Shown here one piece after another: positions 16,022-24,124 of a stretch of 43,986 nucleotides of DNA. The translations under genes and the position numbers were made by a program. The notes below the pieces were generated by a model, which saw only the letters and a program-made list of their open reading frames with translations, ran no database searches and was not told the DNA's origin. The stretch comes from Acidimicrobiaceae bacterium. Lineage in GTDB: Bacteria; Actinomycetota; Acidimicrobiia; Acidimicrobiales; Ilumatobacteraceae. Numbering within the stretch: position 1 is the stretch's first letter; each line of letters opens with the position of its first letter. The stretch lies in the NCBI GenBank assembly GCA_024641005.1, contig JAHEDX010000032.1, forward strand, positions 1 to 43,986, written 5' to 3'.

Positions 16022-16137
16022 GGGGGCGTTGCTCGTTTCGGGTGAGGGCGCCGAGCCGACCATCGGGGTCCGGTGGGTGGCGGCGGCGCGGCCTGCGGTG
16101 GAGGACTGAACCGTGATGTTGGACGTTCTTCGATGTT

Positions 16138-16171
16138 GTACGTTCTTCGCACATGCGTGCGAACATCGAAC
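16138..16171. promoter_or_regulatory. Composite operator 2 (two 15-bp boxes, 4-bp spacer)
   Basis: The left box GTACGTTCTTCGCAC is at 16138-16152, the spacer ATGC, and the right box GTGCGAACATCGAAC at 16157-16171. Read on the minus strand, the right box is GTTCGATGTTCGCAC. A degenerate third copy, GGACGTTCTTCGATG, lies just upstream at 16121-16135. The site sits between the divergent intradiol dioxygenase and cysteine hydrolase genes. The only ATG available for the hydrolase begins at 16153, inside the spacer. Confidence 0.8.
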
Positions 16172-16953
16172 AACAGTCTGATCCTGGAGCCAGTGCGCTG
16201 TCAAACGACCGTGCCCGATCGCAGCAGGCCGTTGCGCAGGCCGGCGCGCCGGAAGAGAGGTCGCCGGACCTCTCGCCCGACGTGGTCGATGCGATCATCG
16301 GGGCCCGCGGGCAACTGAACGTCGTCGGCGAGCTCAGTGGACCGTCGACCGCGCTCGTGGTGATCGACATGCAGAACTTCTTCGTCGCCCCCGGTGCAGC
16401 GCTCGAAGTGGCGGCGGCCCGCGACATCGTGGCCAACATCAATCGGCTCGCCGCAGCGATGCGCACGGCTGGTGGAACGGTCGCCTGGATCCGGATGACG
16501 TTCGAGCCCGACGAGTTGTCCGACAACTGGACGGCGTTCCTGCCCGTGAACGGTGGACCCGACGGAGCCGGAATGTTCAGTGCCATCGAGCCGGGGCGGT
16601 CGGGGCACGAACTCTGGCACCTGCTCGACGTGAACGGTTCCGATCTGGTCGTGAACAAGCGGCGCTTCAGCGCCTTCATCCAAGGTTCGTCCGACCTGCA
16701 GGCACAGCTCGACGAACGCGGCGTCGATACCTTGATCATCGTCGGCACCCTCACCAATGTGTGCTGCGAGTCGACAGCCCGCGACGCGATGATGTTGAAC
16801 TACCGCGTGGTCATGGTGGACGACGCGACGGCAACGCTCAACGAACGGGCACATCGCGCGGCCCTCGACAACGTGGCGATGTTCTTCGGAGAGGTCCAGA
16901 CGAGCGAACGGGTCGCGACGATGCTCGCCACCGGCTCGAAGGTGCGGCGATGA
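16153..16953 (+). CDS. Isochorismatase-family cysteine hydrolase
   Basis: The protein has the catalytic triad of this family: Asp in ALVVIDMQNFFVAPGAA near residue 74, Lys in DLVVNKRRFSAF near 169, and Cys in LTNVCCESTARDA near 203. Members hydrolyse amides, carbamates or vinyl ethers. ATG 16153 gives 266 residues; the first ~40 are not conserved, but the family-typical DVVDAIIGARGQL segment begins only after them. The sole other start, GTG 16282, would trim part of that segment. ATG 16153 lies inside the operator spacer, so the transcript may be leaderless or the true start different. The LLM gene follows after 13 bp. Confidence 0.83.
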   Translation: MRANIEQQSDPGASALSNDRARSQQAVAQAGAPEERSPDLSPDVVDAIIGARGQLNVVGELSGPSTALVVIDMQNFFVAPGAALEVAAARDIVANINRLAAAMRTAGGTVAWIRMTFEPDELSDNWTAFLPVNGGPDGAGMFSAIEPGRSGHELWHLLDVNGSDLVVNKRRFSAFIQGSSDLQAQLDERGVDTLIIVGTLTNVCCESTARDAMMLNYRVVMVDDATATLNERAHRAALDNVAMFFGEVQTSERVATMLATGSKVRR

Positions 16954-16966
16954 GCAAGGAAGCACG

Positions 16967-17872
16967 ATGAGCAAGATGCAGGTCGGCGTGGTCTTCTCGC
17001 AGGCCGACAGTGGCACCGACCCGGATGCCCTGCGTCGCTGGGTGCGGCGGGCCGAGGAAGCGGGCTTCGAGCACCTGTTGGCCTACGACCACGTCCTCGG
17101 CGCCAGCGCCGAGCGACTCGGACCCGGACCGTTCGGCGCGTTCGACACCCCGGCCTACACCAACGAGCACACCTTCCACGAGATCCTCACGTTGTTCGCG
17201 CACTTCGCGGCGATCACCGAGACGATGGAGTTCGTCACGAGCGTGCTCGTGCTGCCACAGCGTCAGACCGCTCTGGTCGCCAAGCAGATCGCCACGCTCG
17301 ACCTGCTGTCGGGCGGCCGTATCCGCCCGGCGGTCGGTGTCGGCTGGAACTTCGCCGAGTACCAAGGACTCGGGGTCGACTTCGGCGCCCGCACGAGGCT
17401 GCTCGAGGAACAGATCGACGTACTGCGGCTGCTGTGGACCGAACAGCTCGTCGACTTCGACGGCGAGTTCCATCATCTACGCGGCGTCGGTATCAACCCG
17501 TTGCCGGCCCACCCGATCCCGATCTACATCGGCAGCGGGGCCGCCGAGCCGGTGCTGCGCCGCGTCGCCCGCAAAGCAGACGGATGGATGCCGCTGCTGA
17601 TCCCGGGGCTCGACGAGATCACACTCGTCGACGCGGTGCGGCGCCTGCGAGAGATCTGCGACGAGGTCGGCCGCGACCCGGCGACCATGCCGATTCACGC
17701 CAGGGTCTACCTGGGCGACGGCTGGCAGGCCGGCGTCGAGCAAGCACTCGACCTCGGTGTCGACAAGCTCTCGTTCGGATTCAACCGTCTGGCCAATCCC
17801 GGGCACACGCACGAGCAGCACCTCGAGGCGGTGCTGGCCGCCAAGCCCGAACTCGACGCGCTCGTCGGCTGA
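16967..17872 (+). CDS. LLM class flavin (probably F420)-dependent oxidoreductase
   Basis: This 301-residue luciferase-like TIM barrel starts MSKMQVGVVFSQ. It shows RAEEAGFEHLLAYDHVLGAS at about 26-45, VTSVLVLPQRQTALVAKQIA near 88, LSGGRIRPAVGVGWNFAEY near 110 and PIPIYIGSGAAEPVLRR near 180. Its length and the LPQRQ/GVGW pattern fit the F420-dependent actinobacterial subgroup. ATG 16967 has AAGGAAG upstream. It lies 13 bp after the cysteine hydrolase and probably shares its transcript and operator. Its role in the aromatic cluster is not shown; reduction or oxygenation of an intermediate is possible. Confidence 0.87.
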   Translation: MSKMQVGVVFSQADSGTDPDALRRWVRRAEEAGFEHLLAYDHVLGASAERLGPGPFGAFDTPAYTNEHTFHEILTLFAHFAAITETMEFVTSVLVLPQRQTALVAKQIATLDLLSGGRIRPAVGVGWNFAEYQGLGVDFGARTRLLEEQIDVLRLLWTEQLVDFDGEFHHLRGVGINPLPAHPIPIYIGSGAAEPVLRRVARKADGWMPLLIPGLDEITLVDAVRRLREICDEVGRDPATMPIHARVYLGDGWQAGVEQALDLGVDKLSFGFNRLANPGHTHEQHLEAVLAAKPELDALVG

Positions 17873-17900
17873 CCTATCTGATTGCTCGGGCAGGTCGGCC
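17867..17900. terminator. Bidirectional terminator between LLM and VWA genes
   Basis: GGCTGACCT at 17867-17875 pairs with AGGTCGGCC at 17892-17900, with one G-U pair, around a 16-base loop. It spans the LLM stop codon and precedes the end of the convergent VWA gene. No U-tract is visible. Confidence 0.6.
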
Positions 17901-17903
17901 GGG

Positions 17904-19286
17904 TTACAGCATGTCGAGCACGGCGTCGGCGAGCTGGCCGAGCGTACGCACTTCGTAGACCGCCGAACAGTGTGTCGCGTAGGCCGCTTGCGCCGAGTCG
18001 GTCGTGTTCCACTGCGAGCGCGGCTCCGGATTGAGCCAATACACGCGGCGGACCCTGCTGGCGATCTCGGCCACGAGATCGGCTCGGGCAGGGCGGTAGT
18101 TGCCGCGTGCATCACCGGCGATGACCACCGTGCTCCGGCCGGTGAGATCGTTGCGGCCATACCGTTCCCAGAAGCGCTCGAACACCGTGCCGTAATCACT
18201 GTGCCCATCGGCGCCGATCACCCGGCCCGATTGGAGCAGCTGCCACGGCTCGATGACCCCGGTCGCCGAAGCGAGTATCGCGCTGATGTCGTCGATCTCG
18301 TCGACGAACGCAAAGCTGCGCGTCGCCGCCAATTCCTCTGCCAGCGCGGAGATCAGCGCCAGCGTGAAACTCGAGAAGTCGGCGACAGATCCCGACACGT
18401 CGCACAGCACGAAGAGTTCGGGGCGATGAGCGCTGGGGCGTCGGTGTACCAACTCGATCGGCACACCACCCGATCGCAACGACCGATGAATCGTGCGTCG
18501 CAGGTCGACGCGCCCGCTCGAACGAGAGTGGTGGCGACGTCGCAGCTGGGCGGCGAGGCGCCGGGCGAGCGGCCGGATCGCGGCGCGGATCTCCTCCAGT
18601 TCGCCGGCCGAGGCGCGTGCCAACTCGACGTCGAAGGGGTCGGCGACCCGACCAACCGTCTCGCTGTCGGGATCGTCGTCGAACGGCACCGTCGCGAGCC
18701 GGGCGCGGATCTCCTCGACGATCATCTTGCGCAGTGCCTCGACGCCGGCCTCGAGTTCGGAGCGCACGACCTCCTCGCCTTCGGCGCGTGATCGCTTGAT
18801 CGCAGCCGCCAGGAGCGCGGCGAGATCGATCGCCCGCAGTGTGCGATACAGGTGGTACCGCTCGGTACGCGGGCCCTCGTCGATCCCGGCATGGCGATCG
18901 ACGATCTCCTCGACCAGCAACCGCCGGTCGACGTCGGAGTCGCGATCGAGGGCGCGATCCAACCGGTCGTCGATGAGCACGCCGTCGGCGTGGGTCGTCG
19001 TCGCTGCCCTCCGCGGTGTGGCACTGCGGGCCGGGAAGTACCGATCGAACAGCTCGGCGAAGATCGCGTGATGGTGTGCCTGCTTCACCAGCGTCGATGC
19101 CAACATCGTGCGCAGCTCACTCCGCTGTACGAGATCGATGTGGGCCAGCGCGGTGGCGGCGTCGAGCACCTCGGTCACCGAGATGACCACACCGCGTCGC
19201 CGGAGATCGGCGACGAGTCGCTCGATCTGCCCCCAGGTTGCGGTGCCCGTCGTGACGGTCGTGGGCGTGGAAAGCGGCATGGACAT
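17904..19286 (-). CDS. CoxE-like von Willebrand factor A domain protein
   Basis: About 460 residues. The N-terminal half is helical and charged, with EEIVDRHAGIDEGPRTERYH and many Arg/Glu stretches. The C-terminal half is a VWA domain with the metal-ion-dependent adhesion motif DVSGS (LFVLCDVSGSVADFSSF, near residue 296), a DYGT Thr (GHSDYGTVF) and VVIAGDARGNYRPA. This layout is that of CoxE proteins, which normally work with a MoxR AAA+ ATPase in metal-cofactor insertion or complex remodelling. No MoxR gene is in the window. The start is uncertain (ATG 19286 or 19280, or GTG 19325). The operator at 19345-19378 lies upstream and could control it with the divergent VOC dioxygenase. Confidence 0.8.
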   Translation of the reverse strand: MSMPLSTPTTVTTGTATWGQIERLVADLRRRGVVISVTEVLDAATALAHIDLVQRSELRTMLASTLVKQAHHHAIFAELFDRYFPARSATPRRAATTTHADGVLIDDRLDRALDRDSDVDRRLLVEEIVDRHAGIDEGPRTERYHLYRTLRAIDLAALLAAAIKRSRAEGEEVVRSELEAGVEALRKMIVEEIRARLATVPFDDDPDSETVGRVADPFDVELARASAGELEEIRAAIRPLARRLAAQLRRRHHSRSSGRVDLRRTIHRSLRSGGVPIELVHRRPSAHRPELFVLCDVSGSVADFSSFTLALISALAEELAATRSFAFVDEIDDISAILASATGVIEPWQLLQSGRVIGADGHSDYGTVFERFWERYGRNDLTGRSTVVIAGDARGNYRPARADLVAEIASRVRRVYWLNPEPRSQWNTTDSAQAAYATHCSAVYEVRTLGQLADAVLDML

Positions 19287-19344
19287 CGATGGGGAACACG
19301 GTGCCGCGCCTTGACAGGAGGGCACCTCGCCTGCGTAGTCTCGC

Positions 19345-19378
19345 GTTCACAAAATGAACACTTGTGCGAATATCGCAC
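19345..19378. promoter_or_regulatory. Composite operator 3 (two 15-bp boxes, 4-bp spacer)
   Basis: The left box GTTCACAAAATGAAC is at 19345-19359, the spacer ACTT, and the right box GTGCGAATATCGCAC at 19364-19378. The right box is a near-perfect palindrome. The spacer is the same as in operator 1. The site is 63 bp upstream of the VOC dioxygenase and about 59 bp upstream of the divergent CoxE-like gene. Confidence 0.85.
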
Positions 19379-19440
19379 AAGTGCGCGTAGTTCCGCAAGT
19401 GCGAGATCGGCAGCGCCGAACCGAGCAGAGGAGAGAGACG

Positions 19441-20406
19441 ATGTCAGATCCACAGCACGCCGTGTCCCGACACCACCACATGACCTTGTGCGTCGGTGAC
19501 GCCCAAGAGGACTACGACTTCCACACCCAGGTCCTCGATCTGAAGTCGGTCAAGAAGACCGCTCTGTACGACGGCGTGGTGCCGATCTACCACTTCTATT
19601 ACGGCAATGACATGGGCGAAGAGTCGACCCTCATCACCTGCTTTCCCATGCGTCAATCGGGCCGCATGGGCCGCCGTGGCGCCGGCCAGATCAGCAAGAT
19701 CAGCCTGTCGGTTCCGACCGACGCGCTCGCGTTCTGGAACGCCCGACTCGTCAACCACGGCCTCGACGTGGTCGAGTCCGAGCGCTTCGGCGAGAAGGTG
19801 CTGCAGTTCGCACATCCGTGCGGCCTCGACTACGAGCTGGTCGGAGTTTCCGGAGACGGCCGCGTGCCGCACACGGGCGGCGAGGTCGCTCGCGAGTACG
19901 GCATCCGCGGCACCCACGGCATCACGGTGTCGGTCCACGATTTCGAGGGTTCGATGGAGTTCATGCAGGACGGCTGGAACGGCACCCGGACCGCCGAGGA
20001 CGGCGACTACATCCGCTACGAGGTCGGCAACGGTGGTACCGGCACGATCGTCGATTTCAAGCGTGAGCCCGATCTCCCGATCGGCAGCTGGACCTTCGGC
20101 GAGAACACCGTGCACCACTGCGCGTTCCAGGTCGAGTCGCTCGACATCCAGACCGAGGTGAAGGCCTATCTCGAAGGTCTCGGATACACCGACGTGTCCG
20201 ACCGCAAGGATCGCGGCTATTTCGACTCGGTCTACGTCAGGACGCCGGGCGGAGCCTTGTTCGAGGCGACGGTGTCCAAGCCCGAAGGCTTCCTCATCGA
20301 CGAGCCGTACGACCAGCTCGGCCACGACTTCCAGATCCCTCCGGTTTTCGCTGACAAGAAGGACTGGATCATGGACTATCTCGACAAGGTCGAGTACGCC
20401 CGCTGA
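19441..20406 (+). CDS. VOC-fold ring-cleaving dioxygenase of the LinE/PcpA/MhqO (hydroquinone) type
   Basis: This 321-residue protein has two vicinal-oxygen-chelate modules. It resembles the MhqO/LinE/PcpA group in RHHHMTLCVGDAQEDYDFHT, YHFYYGNDMGEESTLITCFP and GRRGAGQISKISLSVP. The Fe(II) ligands are predicted as His13, His226 (NTVHHCAFQV) and Glu275 (GALFEATV). Enzymes of this group open hydroquinones, in contrast to catechol-cleaving relatives, and give 4-hydroxymuconic semialdehyde or, from chlorohydroquinones, maleylacetates. ATG 19441 follows a strong GAGGAGAGA ribosome site; earlier starts overlap the operator. It is transcribed alone, and a separate operator-bearing promoter precedes the next gene. 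Assignment to hydroquinone rather than another para- or ortho-diol is inference supported by HapCD and maleylacetate reductase downstream. Confidence 0.82.
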   Translation: MSDPQHAVSRHHHMTLCVGDAQEDYDFHTQVLDLKSVKKTALYDGVVPIYHFYYGNDMGEESTLITCFPMRQSGRMGRRGAGQISKISLSVPTDALAFWNARLVNHGLDVVESERFGEKVLQFAHPCGLDYELVGVSGDGRVPHTGGEVAREYGIRGTHGITVSVHDFEGSMEFMQDGWNGTRTAEDGDYIRYEVGNGGTGTIVDFKREPDLPIGSWTFGENTVHHCAFQVESLDIQTEVKAYLEGLGYTDVSDRKDRGYFDSVYVRTPGGALFEATVSKPEGFLIDEPYDQLGHDFQIPPVFADKKDWIMDYLDKVEYAR

Positions 20407-20474
20407 TACCCGCCAGGATGGTCGACAATATTGCGCACAATCAGGCTTGACCGCCGGCCCGTCCGATCGCTAGT

Positions 20475-20508
20475 GTGCACTTTGCGCACTCGTGTGCGCA
20501 AAGTGCAC
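20475..20508. promoter_or_regulatory. Composite operator 4 (perfect 15-bp inverted repeat, 4-bp spacer)
   Basis: GTGCACTTTGCGCAC at 20475-20489 and its exact reverse complement GTGCGCAAAGTGCAC at 20494-20508 flank TCGT. The symmetry extends one base outward on each side. The site is 105 bp upstream of the substrate-binding-protein gene. It is the most symmetric of the six copies. Between it and the gene, ATCGTGAACACCA is repeated directly at 20565-20577 and 20582-20594. Confidence 0.85.
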
Positions 20509-20612
20509 ATTCGTTGGGTGGGGGCCCCGTTCGTCGTCGGCCTACAACCCTGCGAGCGCACATCATCGTGAACACCACCAAATCGTGAACACCAAGGGCC
20601 GAGGGGGTCGCA

Positions 20613-22076
20613 ATGCGAAGTAGGGAAACATCATCCGCGAGCATCATCAGGAGGTCCGTCATCGGACTTGCTGTGTTGTCGCTGGTCGCTGCCGCCTGCG
20701 GCGGTGACGACGACGATTCCGGAACGCCGGCCGTGACCGACGCACCGACCGCGACCGACGCACCGGACACGACCGACGCACCGGACACGACCGACGCACC
20801 GGATACGACCGACGCACCGGACACGACCGACGCACCTGGCGAGATGACCGGCATGATCGTGCAACCGGGTGTCTGTGGCCTCGGTAACGGCGAAGCAGCT
20901 ACCGGGACCCCCATCAAGCTCGGTGGCGCCGCCACCAATATCCCGGGCGTCGACTTCACCTGGATCCCGAAGATGGCCAAGATCTACTTCGACTGTGTGA
21001 ACGAGAACGGTGGCATCTACGGCCACCCGATCGAGTACTCCTATGAAGACGGCGCCCCCGACCCGGCGGTGTGGTCGGCGATCGCGACCAAGCTCGTCGA
21101 GACCGACAAGGTGCTGGCGATCGTCGGTAACACGAGCCTGCTCGAGTGCGACGTGAACGGCCAGTACTACGCCGACCACGGGTACCACCCGATCATCGCA
21201 GGCGTCGCCCCCGGTTGCTTCCTCAGCGACCAGTGGTCGGCCGTCAACATGGGCCCCTACTACTCGAACCTCGGTGGTGCACAAGCTGCGCTCCGCGCCG
21301 GTGCGACGGGCAAGCTCGTCGTCGCTTCGCCCGATCAGCCGGGCATGGACTTCAACAACACCTCGGTGCAGGACATCGCCATCCAGGAGGGCCTCGACTT
21401 CGAGGGCATCCTCGAGACCGTGCCGATCGCCGACCCGGCCGGATTCGCTCAGCGCCTCGTGCAGGCTGCCGGTGAGGGTGGTGGCGTCGTACTCAACTTC
21501 ACCGGCCCAACGGTGCTCCCGCTGCTGCAGGCGATCTCCGAGCAGGGCCTCGTCGATTCCGTGATCTGGGCCAGCTCGACGCCCCCGAACGACCCGAGCG
21601 TCTCGGCAGCCCTCAAGGACTGCTGCGGCACCGACTGGGACGGCAAGTTCTTGATCAACGCCGAGTTCAACGTGCTCGATTCGGGCCTGCCCGACAACAA
21701 CAAGATGATCGAGTTGCACGACGCCGCCGGCGCCGACTTCCCGATCTCAGCGTTCAGCCAGTTCGGCTACGTGATCGGCAAGTGGACGACCGAAGCCCTG
21801 CTCCGCATGGGTGAGGGTGCCGATTACACCGTCGAGACGGTCAACCAGGCGATCTTCGATCTCAAGGACGCCGAGAGCGACATGATCTGCAAGCCCTGGT
21901 ACTACACCAACGGCTCCAGTGCCAACGTCTCCAACAACACCGACCGCACGGTCACACCGCAGGACGGCAACATGGTCCAGGTGGAGGATTGCTTCGAGAT
22001 CGAGGCAATCGCCAAGGACGATGCGAAGGGGATCAACGGCAACCCACTCGAGGAGATCCGCTCCAACGAGGGCTGA
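20613..22076 (+). CDS. ABC transporter substrate-binding lipoprotein, branched-chain amino acid/aromatic type
   Basis: The 487-residue precursor has a basic N-terminus, a hydrophobic core and the lipobox LVAAAC, so Cys29 is the lipidation site. Residues about 42-74 are a low-complexity tether of repeated TDAPDT units. The rest is a type I periplasmic-binding fold of the Leu/Ile/Val family: GVDFTWIPKMAKIYFDCVNENG, LAIVGNTSLLECDVNG, GKLVVASPDQPGMDFNNTS. Such proteins also bind aromatic acids and amides. Operator 4 upstream and the surrounding catabolic genes suggest the aromatic growth substrate as ligand, which is inference. ATG 20613 follows GAGGGGG. A strong hairpin separates it from the permease genes. 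Confidence 0.9.
   Translation: MRSRETSSASIIRRSVIGLAVLSLVAAACGGDDDDSGTPAVTDAPTATDAPDTTDAPDTTDAPDTTDAPDTTDAPGEMTGMIVQPGVCGLGNGEAATGTPIKLGGAATNIPGVDFTWIPKMAKIYFDCVNENGGIYGHPIEYSYEDGAPDPAVWSAIATKLVETDKVLAIVGNTSLLECDVNGQYYADHGYHPIIAGVAPGCFLSDQWSAVNMGPYYSNLGGAQAALRAGATGKLVVASPDQPGMDFNNTSVQDIAIQEGLDFEGILETVPIADPAGFAQRLVQAAGEGGGVVLNFTGPTVLPLLQAISEQGLVDSVIWASSTPPNDPSVSAALKDCCGTDWDGKFLINAEFNVLDSGLPDNNKMIELHDAAGADFPISAFSQFGYVIGKWTTEALLRMGEGADYTVETVNQAIFDLKDAESDMICKPWYYTNGSSANVSNNTDRTVTPQDGNMVQVEDCFEIEAIAKDDAKGINGNPLEEIRSNEG
20736..20837 (+). repeat. Tandem 15-bp coding repeat (TDAPD units)
   Basis: A 15-bp unit, ACCGACGCACCGGAC with minor changes, is repeated about six times inside the substrate-binding-protein gene. 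It encodes the Thr-Asp-Ala-Pro tether that follows the lipidated cysteine. Copy number is likely to vary between strains by slippage without shifting frame. Confidence 0.9.
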
Positions 22077-22105
22077 TCACCCCCAACCCGTTCCACAACC
22101 AGCGA

Positions 22106-22133
22106 GGGGCCGGCCGGTCGTCCGGTCGGCCCC
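22106..22133 (+). terminator. Strong hairpin between binding-protein and permease genes
   Basis: GGGGCCGGCCGG at 22106-22117 pairs with CCGGTCGGCCCC at 22122-22133 (one G-U pair) around TCGT. Located 30 bp after the binding-protein stop, it probably acts as a partial terminator or mRNA 3' stabiliser. That would keep binding-protein levels above those of the membrane subunits. Confidence 0.7.
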
Positions 22134-22190
22134 GTTCGCATTCAGACCCACAGGTCCCCTGCTCACCCACTGCGTCCACCGAGGAGCCGC

Positions 22191-23066
22191 ATGCCTGATT
22201 TCAAGCCGTACATCGTGATCGGACTCGCACTGGGTGGCGTCTATGCCATGAGCGGGGTCGGTCTCGTGGTGCTCTACCGCACCACCGGCGTCCTCAATCT
22301 TTTCTACGGCGCCATTGGAGCGCTCGGTTCCCTGGTCGCTTGGCAGCTGATCAATGAGCACGGCTGGAACAATTATGTCTCGTTCGGCACGGCGATCCTG
22401 CTCAGCGGGGTGATCACCTTCGCCTACGGATGGTTCTTCGGCCCACCGTTCGCTGCTCGTGATCCGCTCGTGAAGGCCAGTGCCTCGTTGGGATTCGCCC
22501 TCATCCTGCTCGGCTTCATGCAGTGGTACTGGACCGCCGACGTGCGGACCCTCGCCCTGCCGACCACCCGCATGCAATACGTGAACGGCTGGCTGCGTAT
22601 CAACTGGACGCAAGGCATCGGCATTCTCTTCCCCATCCTGATCGCCTTCATCACGGTGGCGTTCCTCAATCGCACCAAGGTCGGCACGGCGATGCGGGCG
22701 CTCGCTGACAATCGCGACAACGCAGCGCTGCTCGGGGTCCCGGTGCGCAAGGTCGAGGCCTTTGCGTGGACAGGGTCGGGCATCCTGTTCGGCATCTCCG
22801 GGTTGCTGCTCGCCAGCCTCGTGTCGATGGAGATCGCAGCGCTCACGTTCACGCTTCCGGTGGCAGCGTTGGCAGCAGCGCTGATCGGCAAGGTCGAGTC
22901 GCTCAGCGTCACGGTGATCGCAGCGTTCCTGATCGGTCTCATCCAGTCCTCGCTGGGGGCGATGAACTCCGTCGCCCAGTACCGAAACACCACCCCGTTC
23001 GTTGTCGCGATCATCGTGCTCGTGTATTTCGGCTGGCGTGGCCAAACCGAACGGCGGGTCGCATGA
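22191..23066 (+). CDS. ABC transporter permease, LivH-like
   Basis: The 291-residue membrane protein has about eight spans and the LivH family start IVIGLALGGVYAMSGVGLVVLYRTTGVLN. The family's cytoplasmic coupling segment is near residue 165 (NRTKVGTAMRALADNRDNAALLGVPVRKVEA). It forms half of the translocation channel for the substrate bound by the 20613 lipoprotein. ATG 22191 follows GAGGAG. Its stop overlaps the next ATG (ATGA). Confidence 0.92.
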   Translation: MPDFKPYIVIGLALGGVYAMSGVGLVVLYRTTGVLNLFYGAIGALGSLVAWQLINEHGWNNYVSFGTAILLSGVITFAYGWFFGPPFAARDPLVKASASLGFALILLGFMQWYWTADVRTLALPTTRMQYVNGWLRINWTQGIGILFPILIAFITVAFLNRTKVGTAMRALADNRDNAALLGVPVRKVEAFAWTGSGILFGISGLLLASLVSMEIAALTFTLPVAALAAALIGKVESLSVTVIAAFLIGLIQSSLGAMNSVAQYRNTTPFVVAIIVLVYFGWRGQTERRVA

Positions 23067-24124
23067 CGCACGCGAACCCCACCGACAACCGACTTCCGTC
23101 GATTCTCACGGCGGCGACGCCACGACGCGTCATCACCTTCGTCGCGTTCGTACTGATCGCACTGCTCCTGCTACCCATTGTGCTCTCCGCGTTCTGGATG
23201 AAGATCATGTTCGAGATGGCCGCGTACTCCCTGGTCACCCTGGGCCTCGGACTGCTCGTCGGCCGGACCGGCATCTACTCGCTGTGCCAGGTCCCGATGA
23301 TGGCTGCGGGTGCTTGGATCGCGCTTCGGGTTCACTACCTCGTCGACCTTCCCTTTCCGCTGCTGCTCCTCATCAGCGGCTTGCTGACGGGCCTGCTCGG
23401 CATCGTGATCGGGCTACCTGCCATGCGGCTGAGCGGGTTGTACCTCGCGCTGGTCACACTGATGGCAGCCGGGGCGATCACCTTGCTGCTCACCGTGGTG
23501 AAGTTCCCGAACGGCGGTGACGGCTTCTGGGGATTCGACAAGCTCAACTCGTCAGGTCAGAACATCCTGCCGCGGCCCTCGAGCGCAACAAGCGACATCG
23601 CCTTCTACCGATACACCGTGGTCGTCGCTGCGATCGGCTTCCTCGTCGCCGCCATCCACATCACCGGCAAGCCGGGTCGAGCCTGGGCCTCGATCCGTCA
23701 GTCCGAGGTCACGGCGGTTTCGGCGGGGGTCAACACCACGCTGTACAAGCTCTGGGCCTTTGCGCTGTCTGCCGCGGTCACCGGCGTCGCCGGCGGGCTG
23801 ATCGTCGCCGGCACCGGGGTCACCACCAACCAGTTCCCGGTCGAGCAATCGATCACCTTGCTCGCCGTGGTGCTGCTCGGCGGTGTTTACAATCTCTGGG
23901 GTGCCGTATTGGCGGCATTCTTCCTCAGGGTGTTCCCGCAGATCCTCGACAAGAAGCTCGGCCTTCCCGTCGAAGTCCTGACGATGCTGTTCGGAGTCGG
24001 GGTGATCTCCACGCTCGCGATGCAGCCCAAGGGTGTCGTCGAGGATCTCACCAACCTCGGTCGATTCGTCGGTAGCAAGTTCGCCCGGAGCGAACGGGCC
24101 GAGCACGAAGGAGTGGCCACATGA
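23063..24124 (+). CDS. ABC transporter permease, LivM-like
   Basis: The 353-residue product is the second channel subunit. It has a hydrophobic N-terminus, MAAYSLVTLGLGLLVGRTGIYSLCQVPMMAAGAWIA, the LivM motif GLPAMRLSGLYLALVTL near residue 118, and the coupling segment GRAWASIRQSEVTAVSAGVN near 208. About eight to nine spans are visible. ATG 23063 overlaps the LivH-like stop, and its own stop overlaps the first ATPase start, so all four core subunits are translationally coupled. Confidence 0.92.
   Translation: MTHANPTDNRLPSILTAATPRRVITFVAFVLIALLLLPIVLSAFWMKIMFEMAAYSLVTLGLGLLVGRTGIYSLCQVPMMAAGAWIALRVHYLVDLPFPLLLLISGLLTGLLGIVIGLPAMRLSGLYLALVTLMAAGAITLLLTVVKFPNGGDGFWGFDKLNSSGQNILPRPSSATSDIAFYRYTVVVAAIGFLVAAIHITGKPGRAWASIRQSEVTAVSAGVNTTLYKLWAFALSAAVTGVAGGLIVAGTGVTTNQFPVEQSITLLAVVLLGGVYNLWGAVLAAFFLRVFPQILDKKLGLPVEVLTMLFGVGVISTLAMQPKGVVEDLTNLGRFVGSKFARSERAEHEGVAT

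Noticed and set aside
15228-16757. 509-codon minus-strand open frame across the dioxygenase/hydrolase divergence
   Set aside because: It crosses a divergent promoter with a clear operator, and its translation is a low-complexity shadow of the real genes.
20433-20450. Extra operator-like ATTGCGCACAAT near 20436
   Set aside because: It lacks the GTNC-N7-GNAC form and has no partner box at 4-bp spacing, so it was not counted as a seventh site.
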